Assembly (NCBI GenBank): GCA_910578665.1 | Contig: CAJTQU010000013.1 | Coordinates: forward strand, 1 to 59,271 | DNA: 59,271 nucleotides | From: an uncultured Muribaculaceae bacterium | GTDB taxonomy: Bacteria > Bacteroidota > Bacteroidia > Bacteroidales > Muribaculaceae | Direction of reading: 5' to 3' | Part shown: piece after piece, positions 44,901 to 53,368 of the stretch | Numbering within the stretch: the stretch's first letter is position 1 | Layout: every line of letters begins with the position of its first letter | Translations under genes and position numbers: made by a program | The notes under the pieces: generated by a model | Told to the model about the DNA's origin: nothing | What the model saw: the letters and a program-made list of their open reading frames with translations, nothing else | Databases searched by the model: none

Positions 44901-45489
44901 AGTGGCAAGAATGATGCTCATCAGAAAAAAGGGAGATCTGAATATTTCGGATATGGACATACAGGTGGCCGTACATGACAATGTGCTGCGCCTGTATCCG
45001 TTCTCATTCGGCATGGAGAAATACAGGTTTGCACTGCTTGGAGAGAATGACCTGGCACAGAACATGTATTACCACCTGTCGGTGCTCAAATCCCCTATCC
45101 CGTTTAAATTCGGCATCAATATAAAAGGAACTTTTGATAATCCCAAATTTCGATTCGGAGGTGCCAAATATAAGGAAAACGAAGCCCGGGAGATGGTCAA
45201 CCTGGTAGAAGACCAACGTATCAATTTCGTCAAAGCCATGAGACTGGAGCTGCATAAACTTATAGATAAAGCGGCTCTGTCCTACACCGACAGAAAGGAA
45301 TACCATAACTACAACCAGGAGTCTGAACGTAAAACGCTTGTTAATGACACCGAGACACAGGAACTGGATAATCCTGTAGACCTGATAAGCAATTCTCTTA
45401 AGGCTCCAGTGATCAAAGCTCTAAATTCTGACGCTATCAAGAATGTGATGAGCAAATTCGGAAAAAACGATAAAAAGAAGGATAAATAA
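41950..45489 (+). CDS. AsmA-like envelope protein
   Basis: Large inner-membrane-anchored periplasmic protein of 1179 residues. One N-terminal membrane helix (about 27-51) is followed by repeated beta-strand units with the AsmA start LTPERLTPLVEKYGSEYLHADVSADRVELTIWSSFPQVRLDV. The C-terminal AsmA-2-like region includes LNISDMDIQVAVHDNVL and GINIKGTFDNPKF. AsmA proteins are thought to form hydrophobic grooves that carry phospholipid to the outer membrane. It overlaps the HAD gene by one base (TAATG). Confidence 0.85.
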   Translation: MEKDIQNTDAVSNAGNRGRRPVWLRVLKWTACAAGGIMVLLATLLAVAGWYLTPERLTPLVEKYGSEYLHADVSADRVELTIWSSFPQVRLDVSNLRLTSRTLQGQPGSVMKQLPADASRLLEAGTIKASINPWGLLKGTILLGDIKASGVGINLVSYNAEINNYNIVPPSEPKQDEDSKPWKIRFKTISIDASQGIRYYDAQSTTDARLDNLSLTIKSETKDSDQLHTALNTAVSLDMEGREILSSLPVALNGNVGWTQSPMAFSLKDYTINIAGIVGYLTAGLDLSAQPSLTACALNTNPVKIMNVLSLLPEENRKQMEMLRYLDTDMTVVLSVKATTPYALTSGQAPDANVDFTIPACHLEYNDPKVGTPLKLDRLAVKGAFAFNGGNPSLSSLDIPVFDMEGEGVNLSLTASVEEALSEDPRIVLTSKGEAELKRFAGLIPMPGAVLGGSVSADASARCRLSDLLEMKYENIDADGSVEIRNFLFSLPVLATELYARAAKFSFGNNMSSHDTGRLVTGLLRAEADIDTLYCSVPGIKTGMSGVSLQAGATEALLQSKHKGEIMPMGMRLQARVIKADSPTDTMYVSARGFDANGIVTRFEGKARSPLLKASVKADRLRYTDPYMRMRANAVSADVSAHLNERKKTGKSRYQRRYDAIAKANPGLSADSIAKLASMPRKKADEQGVFRLDLDNGIKALFRQWGISGHVNSDRIALTHIAYPVRTILRNLAFDFSLDSLRLHRASLESEENKMTVSGDVTNLRHMMLGRVRTPLKIRFNADVDNLNLNQIAYNFKLGQALQSQRGHLVRINPEEEDALVRAAATIPAEEPTTDTLTLLVPRNIDALVRMNADRLLYENINVYDARTSVAMNDGAFSVDSLTARTDFGTAYLNMLYSSREIEKLNLALDLGFSNVNIDDFLISFPQVKEMMPVITNLHGQVGARLAGSMDIFPNMDLDISSLNAVLNISGSDLTLTQDPTIRKVARMMLIRKKGDLNISDMDIQVAVHDNVLRLYPFSFGMEKYRFALLGENDLAQNMYYHLSVLKSPIPFKFGINIKGTFDNPKFRFGGAKYKENEAREMVNLVEDQRINFVKAMRLELHKLIDKAALSYTDRKEYHNYNQESERKTLVNDTETQELDNPVDLISNSLKAPVIKALNSDAIKNVMSKFGKNDKKKDK

Positions 45490-46226
45490 TGGTTGCCAAT
45501 GATGACATACAAGAGGCTTTGAACCAATACCGCTCGAGGCTGGATATAGCGACCTGGTGCCCCAAATGCGCACTCATAGACATGGACGGTGTGCTATATG
45601 ACTCTATGCCGAGGCATGCCAGGGCATGGAAAAGAATGACTGACGAAATAGGCATGTCGTGCCGAGAAGAGGAATTCTTTCTATACGAAGGTATGACCGG
45701 AGCTGCCACTATAGACCTTTTATTCGAACAATATAAGGGCAGAAAGGCCACACCGGACGAAATAGAAGAATTATATCGCAGAAAAACACTGTATTTCAAA
45801 GAATATGGCGAACGTATACTTATGCCAGGCGCTGACAAAATGCTTAATATATTTACCAAGTACGGTCTTAAGTGCGTGCTTGTGACCGGATCGGCCCAGT
45901 CAAGTCTGCTTGATGCCATATATAATGATTATCCGGGAGCATTTGAACCTGGCATGAGAGTATGTGCCAGGGACGTACGGCACGGGAAGCCGCATCCCGA
46001 GCCATATCTGCGAGGCCTTGACCTGGCCGGACAACCGCCACATGCGGCTATAGTTGTAGAAAATGCTCCTCTGGGCGTAGAGGCCGGCCACCGTAGCGGC
46101 TGCTTCACCGTAGGCATTACCACGGGTCCTGTTCCAGCCGATGTCTTGAGGCAGTCTGGCGCAGACCTTGTAGTCGACAGCATGCCGATGTTTGCACAAC
46201 TACTGCCAGAACTCATAAACTCATAA
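45489..46226 (+). CDS. HAD-superfamily hydrolase (beta-phosphoglucomutase-like)
   Basis: Cytosolic phosphatase or mutase of 245 residues. Motif I is DMDGVLYD with Asp31 and Asp33, motif II lies in LVTGSAQ, motif III Lys in RHGKPHPEPY, and motif IV in VVENAPLGVEAG. The helical cap sits between motifs I and II, as in the beta-phosphoglucomutase group. The substrate is likely a small phosphosugar but cannot be named. Start overlaps the AsmA-like stop by one base; aroB follows after 4 bp. Confidence 0.85.
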   Translation: MVANDDIQEALNQYRSRLDIATWCPKCALIDMDGVLYDSMPRHARAWKRMTDEIGMSCREEEFFLYEGMTGAATIDLLFEQYKGRKATPDEIEELYRRKTLYFKEYGERILMPGADKMLNIFTKYGLKCVLVTGSAQSSLLDAIYNDYPGAFEPGMRVCARDVRHGKPHPEPYLRGLDLAGQPPHAAIVVENAPLGVEAGHRSGCFTVGITTGPVPADVLRQSGADLVVDSMPMFAQLLPELINS

Positions 46227-46230
46227 TGAT

Positions 46231-47295
46231 ATGTCCGGAATCATACATACCTGCGATCCCGGAAAGGAACTGGACAGACTCACCCACGGTGTGCCTGACG
46301 GAGCACTATACGCCGTAATTCCGGACAGCTGCGCCCCTATATTGCTGAATAATGCCAAGGGCCGTTGGTCTGAACACGCCATAAAAATCCCAATACCTGA
46401 CGGAGAAAGCGCCAAAAATCTTCAGACAGCAGAAATAATATGGCAGGCACTATTAAAGGGAGGGGCTACCAGGCAGTCGGTACTTATAAACATCGGCGGA
46501 GGAATGACCACCGACATAGGTGGATTTGCAGCTGCGTGCTACATGAGGGGAATCAGGTATATCAATGTGCCGACCACCCTGTTGGCAATGGTCGATGCAA
46601 GCACGGGCGGTAAAACAGGTCTGAACCTTGGCTGTGTCAAAAATGTGGTTGGAGCGTTCCATAACCCAGATGCTACAATCGTATCTCCCGTGTTTCTAAA
46701 AAGCTTACCCTATAAGGACTTGCTGTCTGGCTATGGCGAGATGCTCAAACACGCACTGATCAAGGATAAACGCTGCATAGAAAAATATTTATCCATAGAC
46801 CCACAGGCTTTAGATGAAACAGAATGGAGTGACTATATAAGCGAGTCAGTAAATGTAAAAAGAAATATTGTATCGAAAGATCCATATGAAAAAGGACTAA
46901 GGCGCATACTCAATCTAGGACACACCGCCGGACATGCCATAGAGGCCCTATGCATGGATCCAGAATGGCAGGGAGTACGAACAAGCCACGGCCACGCTGT
47001 GGCCTGGGGACTTGTGTCAGCCCTAGTCTTAAGCCATATCAGACACGGTTTCAGCTCGGAGCTATTGCAAAAAACCGCATTATACATAAGGCGTCTATAT
47101 CCTCAGATACCCATTAAATGCGACCACTATCCCAGACTTCTCGAATTAATGGGACATGACAAAAAAAATCCCCAACACGGTATCATCTCTTTTGTACTCC
47201 TGAGAAGTCCCGGAGATCCGGTTCTGTCAGACAACGTACCAATCGAAGAGATTCACACCGCGCTGGACATAACACGTGACCTGCTCGGCATATAA
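46231..47295 (+). CDS. aroB: 3-dehydroquinate synthase
   Basis: Second step of the shikimate pathway: turns DAHP into 3-dehydroquinate using NAD and a divalent metal. It is 354 residues. NAD-binding region NIGGGMTTDIGGFAA, then YINVPTTLLAMVDASTGGKTG, and metal ligands in SGYGEMLKHALI, LGHTAGHAIE and SHGHAVAWG. The length and motif order are normal. It lies inside the DUF5715-to-ruvC operon, 4 bp after the HAD gene. Confidence 0.95.
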   Translation: MSGIIHTCDPGKELDRLTHGVPDGALYAVIPDSCAPILLNNAKGRWSEHAIKIPIPDGESAKNLQTAEIIWQALLKGGATRQSVLINIGGGMTTDIGGFAAACYMRGIRYINVPTTLLAMVDASTGGKTGLNLGCVKNVVGAFHNPDATIVSPVFLKSLPYKDLLSGYGEMLKHALIKDKRCIEKYLSIDPQALDETEWSDYISESVNVKRNIVSKDPYEKGLRRILNLGHTAGHAIEALCMDPEWQGVRTSHGHAVAWGLVSALVLSHIRHGFSSELLQKTALYIRRLYPQIPIKCDHYPRLLELMGHDKKNPQHGIISFVLLRSPGDPVLSDNVPIEEIHTALDITRDLLGI

Positions 47296-47359
47296 TACAA
47301 ATAAGAAGTTATCGTTAAAGTTATATTGTTAAGCTGAAATCAATTTAGTAGAAAGACAT

Positions 47360-48544
47360 ATGATTTTTAATTTTGACATATCAATACCGGTAGCAGGACT
47401 CCTAGTATGCTGCTTTGTGACAGCATTAACAGCAGCGATGGCAGGACTTCGCCCCATGCGCAAAGTGGCACGCGTCGGACGCCGTGCCACCTCGCCTGAG
47501 AGAATTGAAGACGAAGTCCTTCCATCGTTATCGGTGATCGTATACGCAAAAAATGCCGAAGAGCATATCGAATCGTTCCTCACCGAATTACTACGCCAGG
47601 ATTATACCGAATATGAAGTAATTGTGGTTAATGACGCATCTATAGACAATACTTCGGAGATTGTCGAAAATATGATGGAGAAGCACGGATGCCTGCGTTA
47701 TACGTTTGTCCCTGACAGCTCGATAAACGTCAGCCGCCGCAAAGCAGCCTACACCCTCGGGATGAAAGCAGCCAAAAACGAGGTAGTGCTTATGACCGCG
47801 TCTAATGTCACAATTCCTTCCGACAGATGGCTGCGCATCATGGCCGGAAAATTTACAAACCCGTCAACCGAGGTCTGCCTTGGCATAAGCCGTGTTCCGC
47901 AAGATACTGATAATGGTGCCGGCCGATTCTGGCGTGCGTTTGACAACCAGGTAACAGCCACGCAATGGCTCGGCACGGCTCTGGCCGGCAAGCCGTATCG
48001 GGGTGACGGATTTAACCTGGCTCTCCGCAAAGACACATTTTTCAACAACAACGGCTTCGCATCTACCAACCGCTTCCAGGCCGGCGAAGATGACATATTT
48101 GTAAATGAAATAGCCACTCCGGAAAATACAGCTATAGTTATGGACAATGACGCTGTACCCGAAGTCATATTGGACAGCGAGCAATACGCGCGCCTGTGGC
48201 TCCGTGCCAAAGAACGTTACACGTTTACATCCAGATATCTGCATACTGCGGCACTGCGCATGCAGGGCCTGCACAGCCTGTGTCTGTGGCTGTCACTGGG
48301 ATGCGCCATATATGCTGCCATATCAGGGCTGCCAAACCTCCTGCCGGCACTTACTGCAATGCTCATCATGATTATTCTCTGGGGATACCAGATTTGCGTC
48401 TACCGCCGGGCATCTGCCGCTCTAGCGAGCAGACGCCTATTGCTCAGCGCACCACTATTCTGGCTTATGCGTCCGTTAATCAACGGTATATACAGGATGA
48501 GGTTCAAGGCCAACAAATCATCAAATTACACATGGTCGAAATAA
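47360..48544 (+). CDS. Membrane family 2 glycosyltransferase lacking the usual DxD
   Basis: Membrane protein of 394 residues: one N-terminal helix (about 10-28), a GT-A domain (55-290) and three C-terminal helices (about 300-385). The domain start LSVIVYAKNAEEHIESFL and VNDASIDNTSEIV are normal. At the place where relatives carry DAD, this protein reads MTASNVTIPSDRW, so both acidic metal ligands are missing. The later GEDDIFVNEIA acid box and a RLWLRAKERY segment (a QxxRW-like site) are present. It may be inactive, use another metal arrangement, or bind without catalysis. The neighbours are aroB upstream and DUF4286/ruvC downstream. Confidence 0.8.
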   Translation: MIFNFDISIPVAGLLVCCFVTALTAAMAGLRPMRKVARVGRRATSPERIEDEVLPSLSVIVYAKNAEEHIESFLTELLRQDYTEYEVIVVNDASIDNTSEIVENMMEKHGCLRYTFVPDSSINVSRRKAAYTLGMKAAKNEVVLMTASNVTIPSDRWLRIMAGKFTNPSTEVCLGISRVPQDTDNGAGRFWRAFDNQVTATQWLGTALAGKPYRGDGFNLALRKDTFFNNNGFASTNRFQAGEDDIFVNEIATPENTAIVMDNDAVPEVILDSEQYARLWLRAKERYTFTSRYLHTAALRMQGLHSLCLWLSLGCAIYAAISGLPNLLPALTAMLIMIILWGYQICVYRRASAALASRRLLLSAPLFWLMRPLINGIYRMRFKANKSSNYTWSK

Positions 48545-48569
48545 CAATATCCCTTAAATACTAAACATT

Positions 48570-48884
48570 ATGTTTATTCACAATATAACATTCGTATGCT
48601 CACCCTCTGACCTTGAAGAGATGTTGTCCCTGCTAAGGGAAGAAATAATTCCGCCACTAAGCCACAACTCATGCCGCGTACAGATGGCTCGCGTGCACAG
48701 CCAAACGGCCGACAGCGATGCTGAAAGTGTGTCATTACAGTTTTCATTCGAATCCCGAAACGCCCTCGCATGCTGGGAAAGAGATCTTCTCGCCGGCACA
48801 CTGGGAAAATTCGGAGCTGCATACGGACAGCGTATGCTGTTTTTCCGCACCACGCTTGAGACATTAGATACCGGAATTTTATAA
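48570..48884 (+). CDS. DUF4286 family protein
   Basis: Small cytosolic protein of 104 residues with a ferredoxin-like strand-helix pattern: MFIHNITFVCSPSDLEEMLSL at the start and FGAAYGQRMLFFRTTLETLD at the end. This family is typically found just before ruvC in Bacteroidales, and here the stop and the ruvC start share one base (TAATG). Function unknown. Confidence 0.8.
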   Translation: MFIHNITFVCSPSDLEEMLSLLREEIIPPLSHNSCRVQMARVHSQTADSDAESVSLQFSFESRNALACWERDLLAGTLGKFGAAYGQRMLFFRTTLETLDTGIL

Positions 48885-49480
48885 TGGAACACGAACGTGT
48901 GATACTCGGCATCGACCCCGGAACCAATGTCATGGGATACGGGGTACTTGGGGTGAACCGTGGCAAACCGGAAATGATTGTCATGGGTGTTATCAAGCTG
49001 TCACGTTTTGAAAGCCACTACATGCGTCTTCGCCGTATTTACGAGCGAGTTAGCGGACTTGTGGCACAACACCTGCCAGACGAAATGGCCATAGAGGCGC
49101 CTTTCTTTGGTAAAAACGTGCAGAGCATGCTTAAACTGGGACGAGCCCAGGGTGTCGCTATGGCTGCAGCCCTGACACGCGACATCCCTATAACCGAATA
49201 TCCTCCGCTGTCTGTAAAACAAAGTATAACCGGCAACGGCGGTGCATCAAAAGAGCAAGTGGCCAACATGTTGAAACACTTGCTAAAGATTCCGGAAGAC
49301 AAAATGCCTGATTTATTGGACGCCACAGATGCGCTGGCTGTGGCTCTGACACATTTTTATGAAACCGGCAAACCACAGATAGCCAAAGGCCCCAAATCAT
49401 GGGCGGAATTTCTGTCTAAGAATCCTGAACGCCTTGTGAAGCGCAATAACCCTCTGCCTGACAGCCCAGTCAAGTCTTGA
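48884..49480 (+). CDS. ruvC: Holliday junction endonuclease RuvC
   Basis: Dimeric resolvase that cuts Holliday junctions produced in recombinational repair. It is 198 residues. The four acidic catalytic residues are visible: Asp11 in GIDPGTNVMGYG, Glu71 in AIEAPFFGKN, and Asp146 and Asp149 in DLLDATDALAVAL. The C-terminal tail of about 35 residues is longer than in E. coli, as usual in this phylum. It is translationally coupled to DUF4286, and its 3' end overlaps by 11 bp the end of the opposing helicase-fusion gene. Confidence 0.96.
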   Translation: MEHERVILGIDPGTNVMGYGVLGVNRGKPEMIVMGVIKLSRFESHYMRLRRIYERVSGLVAQHLPDEMAIEAPFFGKNVQSMLKLGRAQGVAMAAALTRDIPITEYPPLSVKQSITGNGGASKEQVANMLKHLLKIPEDKMPDLLDATDALAVALTHFYETGKPQIAKGPKSWAEFLSKNPERLVKRNNPLPDSPVKS

Positions 49481-52202
49481 CATAAGAGGTCAGCAAGTTC
49501 TTATACAAGCCTTCTCCCATAGTAATTACAAGCAACGTATCAGTAGCCCGTGACGCCCCGGCAAGAAGTTTGGACACTGACTGCGAATTATCAGACAACA
49601 GTAGTATCACATTGGGCATATCAAGACTGCGAAAGTGGTCTATATGCGCAAACAATAATCCTTTTTGAGGTGTAAGCGCATTATAATTAGGCGATGTTAC
49701 AAAACGCTGTGACATATTTTCCAACCAGTAGTCAATATGCCTTAGCTTGACGGCACCGCGATATCTGGCATATTCCTTTAAAAAGGAGGGATGTACGCGC
49801 GACCGGTCCAGTTCATCATTAGTCATAAATGTGGCTGCAACACACATGTGCGGAAACGGGAAACGAGTCATACGTCCTGGTATATAGTGGTCCTTTCCAG
49901 CATCATAATCCGGAGCCAGCTTGCGACGCGCTCTCATCATGGCATCAGAAATCCCTGCCGTTGGAGTTTTATCACGAGATCCCGACATCTTAAGATACTG
50001 ACGGCGCGTCCGTTCTATTATGTGGTGGGTATGCCTGAGTAACACCATATCGTCTGATACCACCGCCGTGGCCCCAGGTTCCAGAGCAAATTTACGCATT
50101 AATAGCAATATCTCGCCTGCAACCCTGTCGGCAGGAGGATTGGACTGCCATGACAGGACCCTGATATTGGTACAATTATCATGGCAGGAACGAGGTTTGC
50201 ACAACATAAATTCTCGACAACCTTTATCATAGAAATACACCGCATCGCACAGTCCCTCTACAAAACCTCGTAATTCCTCATTTCTATACCGAGACACGTC
50301 ATTAGCTACATGACATCCTTCCGGGAACACTGTGCCATCAGAGATCCGCGTGGCAGCCACTGTAAACTCACCTCCGGTATGTAACAGGGCGTCTCGCATT
50401 TCCTCCAGCTCCGAAGGGGTAAAACAATGTGCATTATCTACGAGTATTGTATCATATTTCCTGCATGCCGAATCAAATCTGCCGCGGTCTGGCACCCGTA
50501 AATAAACTTCTGCAGATTCGGCCGCGACACATAGTTCTGTCTCATTTATATTTTTCGGCAAACCGCATTTTACAGCCGTCGGGATACTCCCCTGCTCTGC
50601 CACCAGCTGCGCATATGTCCGCACGTGTATACGGCCTGGAGCGTAATCAGCCGGCACACGCCGCAGACAGATTCTGAATGCCGCTATATCGGCGCTATTA
50701 TGCACAACGACCAAAACCCTGCCGCCATGCTGTGACGCAATGACCGATCTTACGGCCAAAGACATAGTCTTGCCGCATCCGGGAGGACCAGACACATATT
50801 CTGACCTGCCTGCACCTGAAGCCACAGCCAGCTGCCAGGGTGTAAACTTGATATCCATACCCGTCACAGCCGAATGCCAGACAGGGGCTATCTCTCCGGA
50901 TATGGTGTCATTTATATTCCTGTTGCAGACAGGGACAAACAAGCCATCAACAAATCGGACAACGTCATTTTCAAAACAACTATCTTTGCCTATTATGCTA
51001 ATACCTCCTAAATTTTGTTTCGTTAAAACCGAATTAAACAACGCAGCCATAAAATCCGACCTAGACAAATCAAGCGACAACAAGGCACCCTGTACCTCGC
51101 ACTCATGCATTGCAATATCAGACAAAGCGACACATTCGCGCCTAAGCATATGTAAACACCTATGTATCGACCTAGTATCATAGAGGCCATCTTTACATAC
51201 TATCTTAATTACAATAGGTCTGAAACCTTCTCTTAAAATTACAATATCAGGACTAAGCGTACCTATGCTTGGCCTAAGGTGTATGCTCAGACCTTCAGGA
51301 TACAACTTTCTGATCCTGTTGCAAAGACTTATAACCCCGTCTGGCAATCCGGAATAACGCACATGGGCACCAACAGGGAAATCCAGATGGCTGCCATGAG
51401 AAACAGCTGCAAAATCAGGGGGCAGTCCGACAACATCTTCATTCAGCGTCCTACTGCGGCAAGTAAATGTAACAGTACGCAGGCTCAACGGTGTACCGTC
51501 TGAAAGATAAGTATAATCTGTTTCCGAAATATCTGACCACACAAATTTATCGACAAACAACGAAGCCAGTTCGGCACATCTCTGGCTACGGTCGGTAAGA
51601 GGAGAAGTTAAGGCTATATGGTGTGTTGCAGAACCAGAGGTCATAAGCCAGGCCAGCCGCCGTAGTTTTACCCTGTCGGCAAACAGCGTGCTTCCTACAA
51701 TATGCAATACATCATGGTGTTCAGGCGTAAAAGATCTAACCACAGGCCAACGTCCCTCAGCAGGTATCCATACCGCCTCGGCATCCACAACAGCTTCCGG
51801 CAAGGCCGCACGCATATTCTCGGCCGCATATGCAGCCAAATATCTGTTTGGTTCAAAAATAGTGACGCGGCGCACCAGCTGCGCCACACCACGCTCCCTC
51901 ATAAGTTGGGCCAGGGCAACGCCTTGCAAAGCATCGGCACTGCCCCATAACACTATCTCGCAATCCTGCAATGCAGAAAAATCAAATGACTGGAACGCGG
52001 CCCGGACACGCACAGAAACAGCCTCGGCATATGCGGCTGTAAGTATCTCGACCTGTCCGCGTTCTATTTTTGAAATATCACAAGGCAGCATACGCCATAA
52101 CGGCGTATTCACGCATAAGCCCGACCTCGCTCGGCACAGCTTTGCCAAACGCTCGACAGACAAAGGACGCAAAGCCCTTACAGCCTCACGATATCCGCGC
52201 AT
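49470..52202 (-). CDS. Fused Rossmann / nuclease-like / SF1 helicase-like protein, partly degenerate
   Basis: Protein of 910 residues with three regions. Residues about 83-220 look like a worn methyltransferase-type Rossmann domain (EIVLWGSADALQG, VTIFEPNRYLAAYAAENM, HHIALTSPLTD). Residues about 300-345 resemble a restriction-nuclease-like core (SPDIVILREGFRPIVIKIV), but the expected Glu-x-Lys reads Lys-Ile-Val. Residues about 453-895 are SF1 helicase-like: a Q-motif (FTPWQ), an intact Walker A GPPGCGKT (472-479), Walker B ILVDNAH instead of DE, motif III FTVAATRIS without GDxxQ, motif V LFAHIDHFRSLDMPNVILL and motif VI GASRATDTLLV. ATP binding is likely; unwinding and cutting are doubtful. 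It starts 29 bp after meaB on the same strand. A repair or defence role is a guess. Confidence 0.7.
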   Translation of the reverse strand: MRGYREAVRALRPLSVERLAKLCRARSGLCVNTPLWRMLPCDISKIERGQVEILTAAYAEAVSVRVRAAFQSFDFSALQDCEIVLWGSADALQGVALAQLMRERGVAQLVRRVTIFEPNRYLAAYAAENMRAALPEAVVDAEAVWIPAEGRWPVVRSFTPEHHDVLHIVGSTLFADRVKLRRLAWLMTSGSATHHIALTSPLTDRSQRCAELASLFVDKFVWSDISETDYTYLSDGTPLSLRTVTFTCRSRTLNEDVVGLPPDFAAVSHGSHLDFPVGAHVRYSGLPDGVISLCNRIRKLYPEGLSIHLRPSIGTLSPDIVILREGFRPIVIKIVCKDGLYDTRSIHRCLHMLRRECVALSDIAMHECEVQGALLSLDLSRSDFMAALFNSVLTKQNLGGISIIGKDSCFENDVVRFVDGLFVPVCNRNINDTISGEIAPVWHSAVTGMDIKFTPWQLAVASGAGRSEYVSGPPGCGKTMSLAVRSVIASQHGGRVLVVVHNSADIAAFRICLRRVPADYAPGRIHVRTYAQLVAEQGSIPTAVKCGLPKNINETELCVAAESAEVYLRVPDRGRFDSACRKYDTILVDNAHCFTPSELEEMRDALLHTGGEFTVAATRISDGTVFPEGCHVANDVSRYRNEELRGFVEGLCDAVYFYDKGCREFMLCKPRSCHDNCTNIRVLSWQSNPPADRVAGEILLLMRKFALEPGATAVVSDDMVLLRHTHHIIERTRRQYLKMSGSRDKTPTAGISDAMMRARRKLAPDYDAGKDHYIPGRMTRFPFPHMCVAATFMTNDELDRSRVHPSFLKEYARYRGAVKLRHIDYWLENMSQRFVTSPNYNALTPQKGLLFAHIDHFRSLDMPNVILLLSDNSQSVSKLLAGASRATDTLLVITMGEGLYKNLLTSYVKT

Positions 52203-52231
52203 AGGAGAGATTGGAGATGCCGTAACGCATA

Positions 52232-53335
52232 TTATTTATGAGAACCTTTCAGCCGAGAAAAATAAAAGTCCAACACATCTTTTGCCGCAGTGAAAGATGA
52301 CTGCTCGCTATTAAGCACTCTAAGTTCTTTCTGTTCCAATAATGCCGCTACCTCTGGCATCGAATAGAAACTATGGCGCAGCTGCTCGTCAATGGTCTCT
52401 ATCATCCAATACTTCTCCTGCTCCTGACGCTTGTGTTCAAAATATCCTGTTCGCCTCACATATGCGAAATAACGGTCTATCATATCCCAGACCTTGTCTA
52501 TATTCAGCTCATAATATCCGCTATAGGTCAGCACCTCGGGCACCCATTTACTAGGCGTGGGGGGGAACAGATGCAGCGCGTTACGAAATTGTGCGGCAGC
52601 AAGGTTGGCACGATCGATATTATCTCCGTCGGCCTTGTTAATCACAATACCGTCTGCCATTTCCATAATACCGCGCTTTATACCCTGGAGCTCGTCTCCC
52701 GTACCTGCTAACTGTATAAGCAGAAAGAAATCTACCATGGAATGTACTGCTGTTTCGCTCTGACCGACCCCGACAGTTTCAACAAATATGTTATCATAGC
52801 CAGCAGCTTCGCACAACACTATAGTCTCGCGTGTCTTGCGAGCCACACCGCCTAACGATCCGGCCGAAGGGGAAGGACGTATGAATGCGTCTGTCTGTTG
52901 TGAGAGCTTCTCCATACGAGTCTTGTCGCCCAGAATCGAACCCTTTGTCCGTTCGCTGGAAGGGTCAATAGCCAAAACAGCCAGACGTCCGCCCTGGCGC
53001 AGCACGTGAAGACCGAAAACATCAATACTTGTACTTTTACCGGCACCTGGCACACCTGTAATGCCAATACGCCTCGAACGCCCCGAATACGGCAGACACT
53101 TCTCAATCACTTCCTGAGCTATCTGCTGGTGTGCCTCGGCAGTACTTTCTATCAAGGTCACGGCACGCCCAAGCATACTCACATCACCTTTCAATATACC
53201 CTCCACATATTCCCCCGGGGTAAATGTACGCACACGGCGGACAGGACGGCGGTAGGGATTGACCGAAGGCGCTGAATTAACACCTTTGTTTACTTGTAAT
53301 CCTTTATAATCTTCTGAATTTTCAGGATGTTCCAT
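52232..53335 (-). CDS. meaB: Methylmalonyl-CoA mutase-associated GTPase MeaB
   Basis: G3E-family GTPase that loads and protects the B12 cofactor of methylmalonyl-CoA mutase, an enzyme on the succinate-propionate route. It is 367 residues. GTP loop GVPGAGKST (94-102), then LAIDPSSERTKGSILGD, the VETVGVGQSE switch region and NKADGDN. An N-terminal extension of about 35 residues looks flexible. The mutase genes are not in this window. It fits with the BtuB/BtuG-like uptake genes as part of B12-dependent metabolism. The helicase-fusion gene follows 29 bp downstream. Confidence 0.93.
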   Translation of the reverse strand: MEHPENSEDYKGLQVNKGVNSAPSVNPYRRPVRRVRTFTPGEYVEGILKGDVSMLGRAVTLIESTAEAHQQIAQEVIEKCLPYSGRSRRIGITGVPGAGKSTSIDVFGLHVLRQGGRLAVLAIDPSSERTKGSILGDKTRMEKLSQQTDAFIRPSPSAGSLGGVARKTRETIVLCEAAGYDNIFVETVGVGQSETAVHSMVDFFLLIQLAGTGDELQGIKRGIMEMADGIVINKADGDNIDRANLAAAQFRNALHLFPPTPSKWVPEVLTYSGYYELNIDKVWDMIDRYFAYVRRTGYFEHKRQEQEKYWMIETIDEQLRHSFYSMPEVAALLEQKELRVLNSEQSSFTAAKDVLDFYFSRLKGSHK

Positions 53336-53368
53336 GGTATGATAACTGAATTATACTATTTCAATTCT

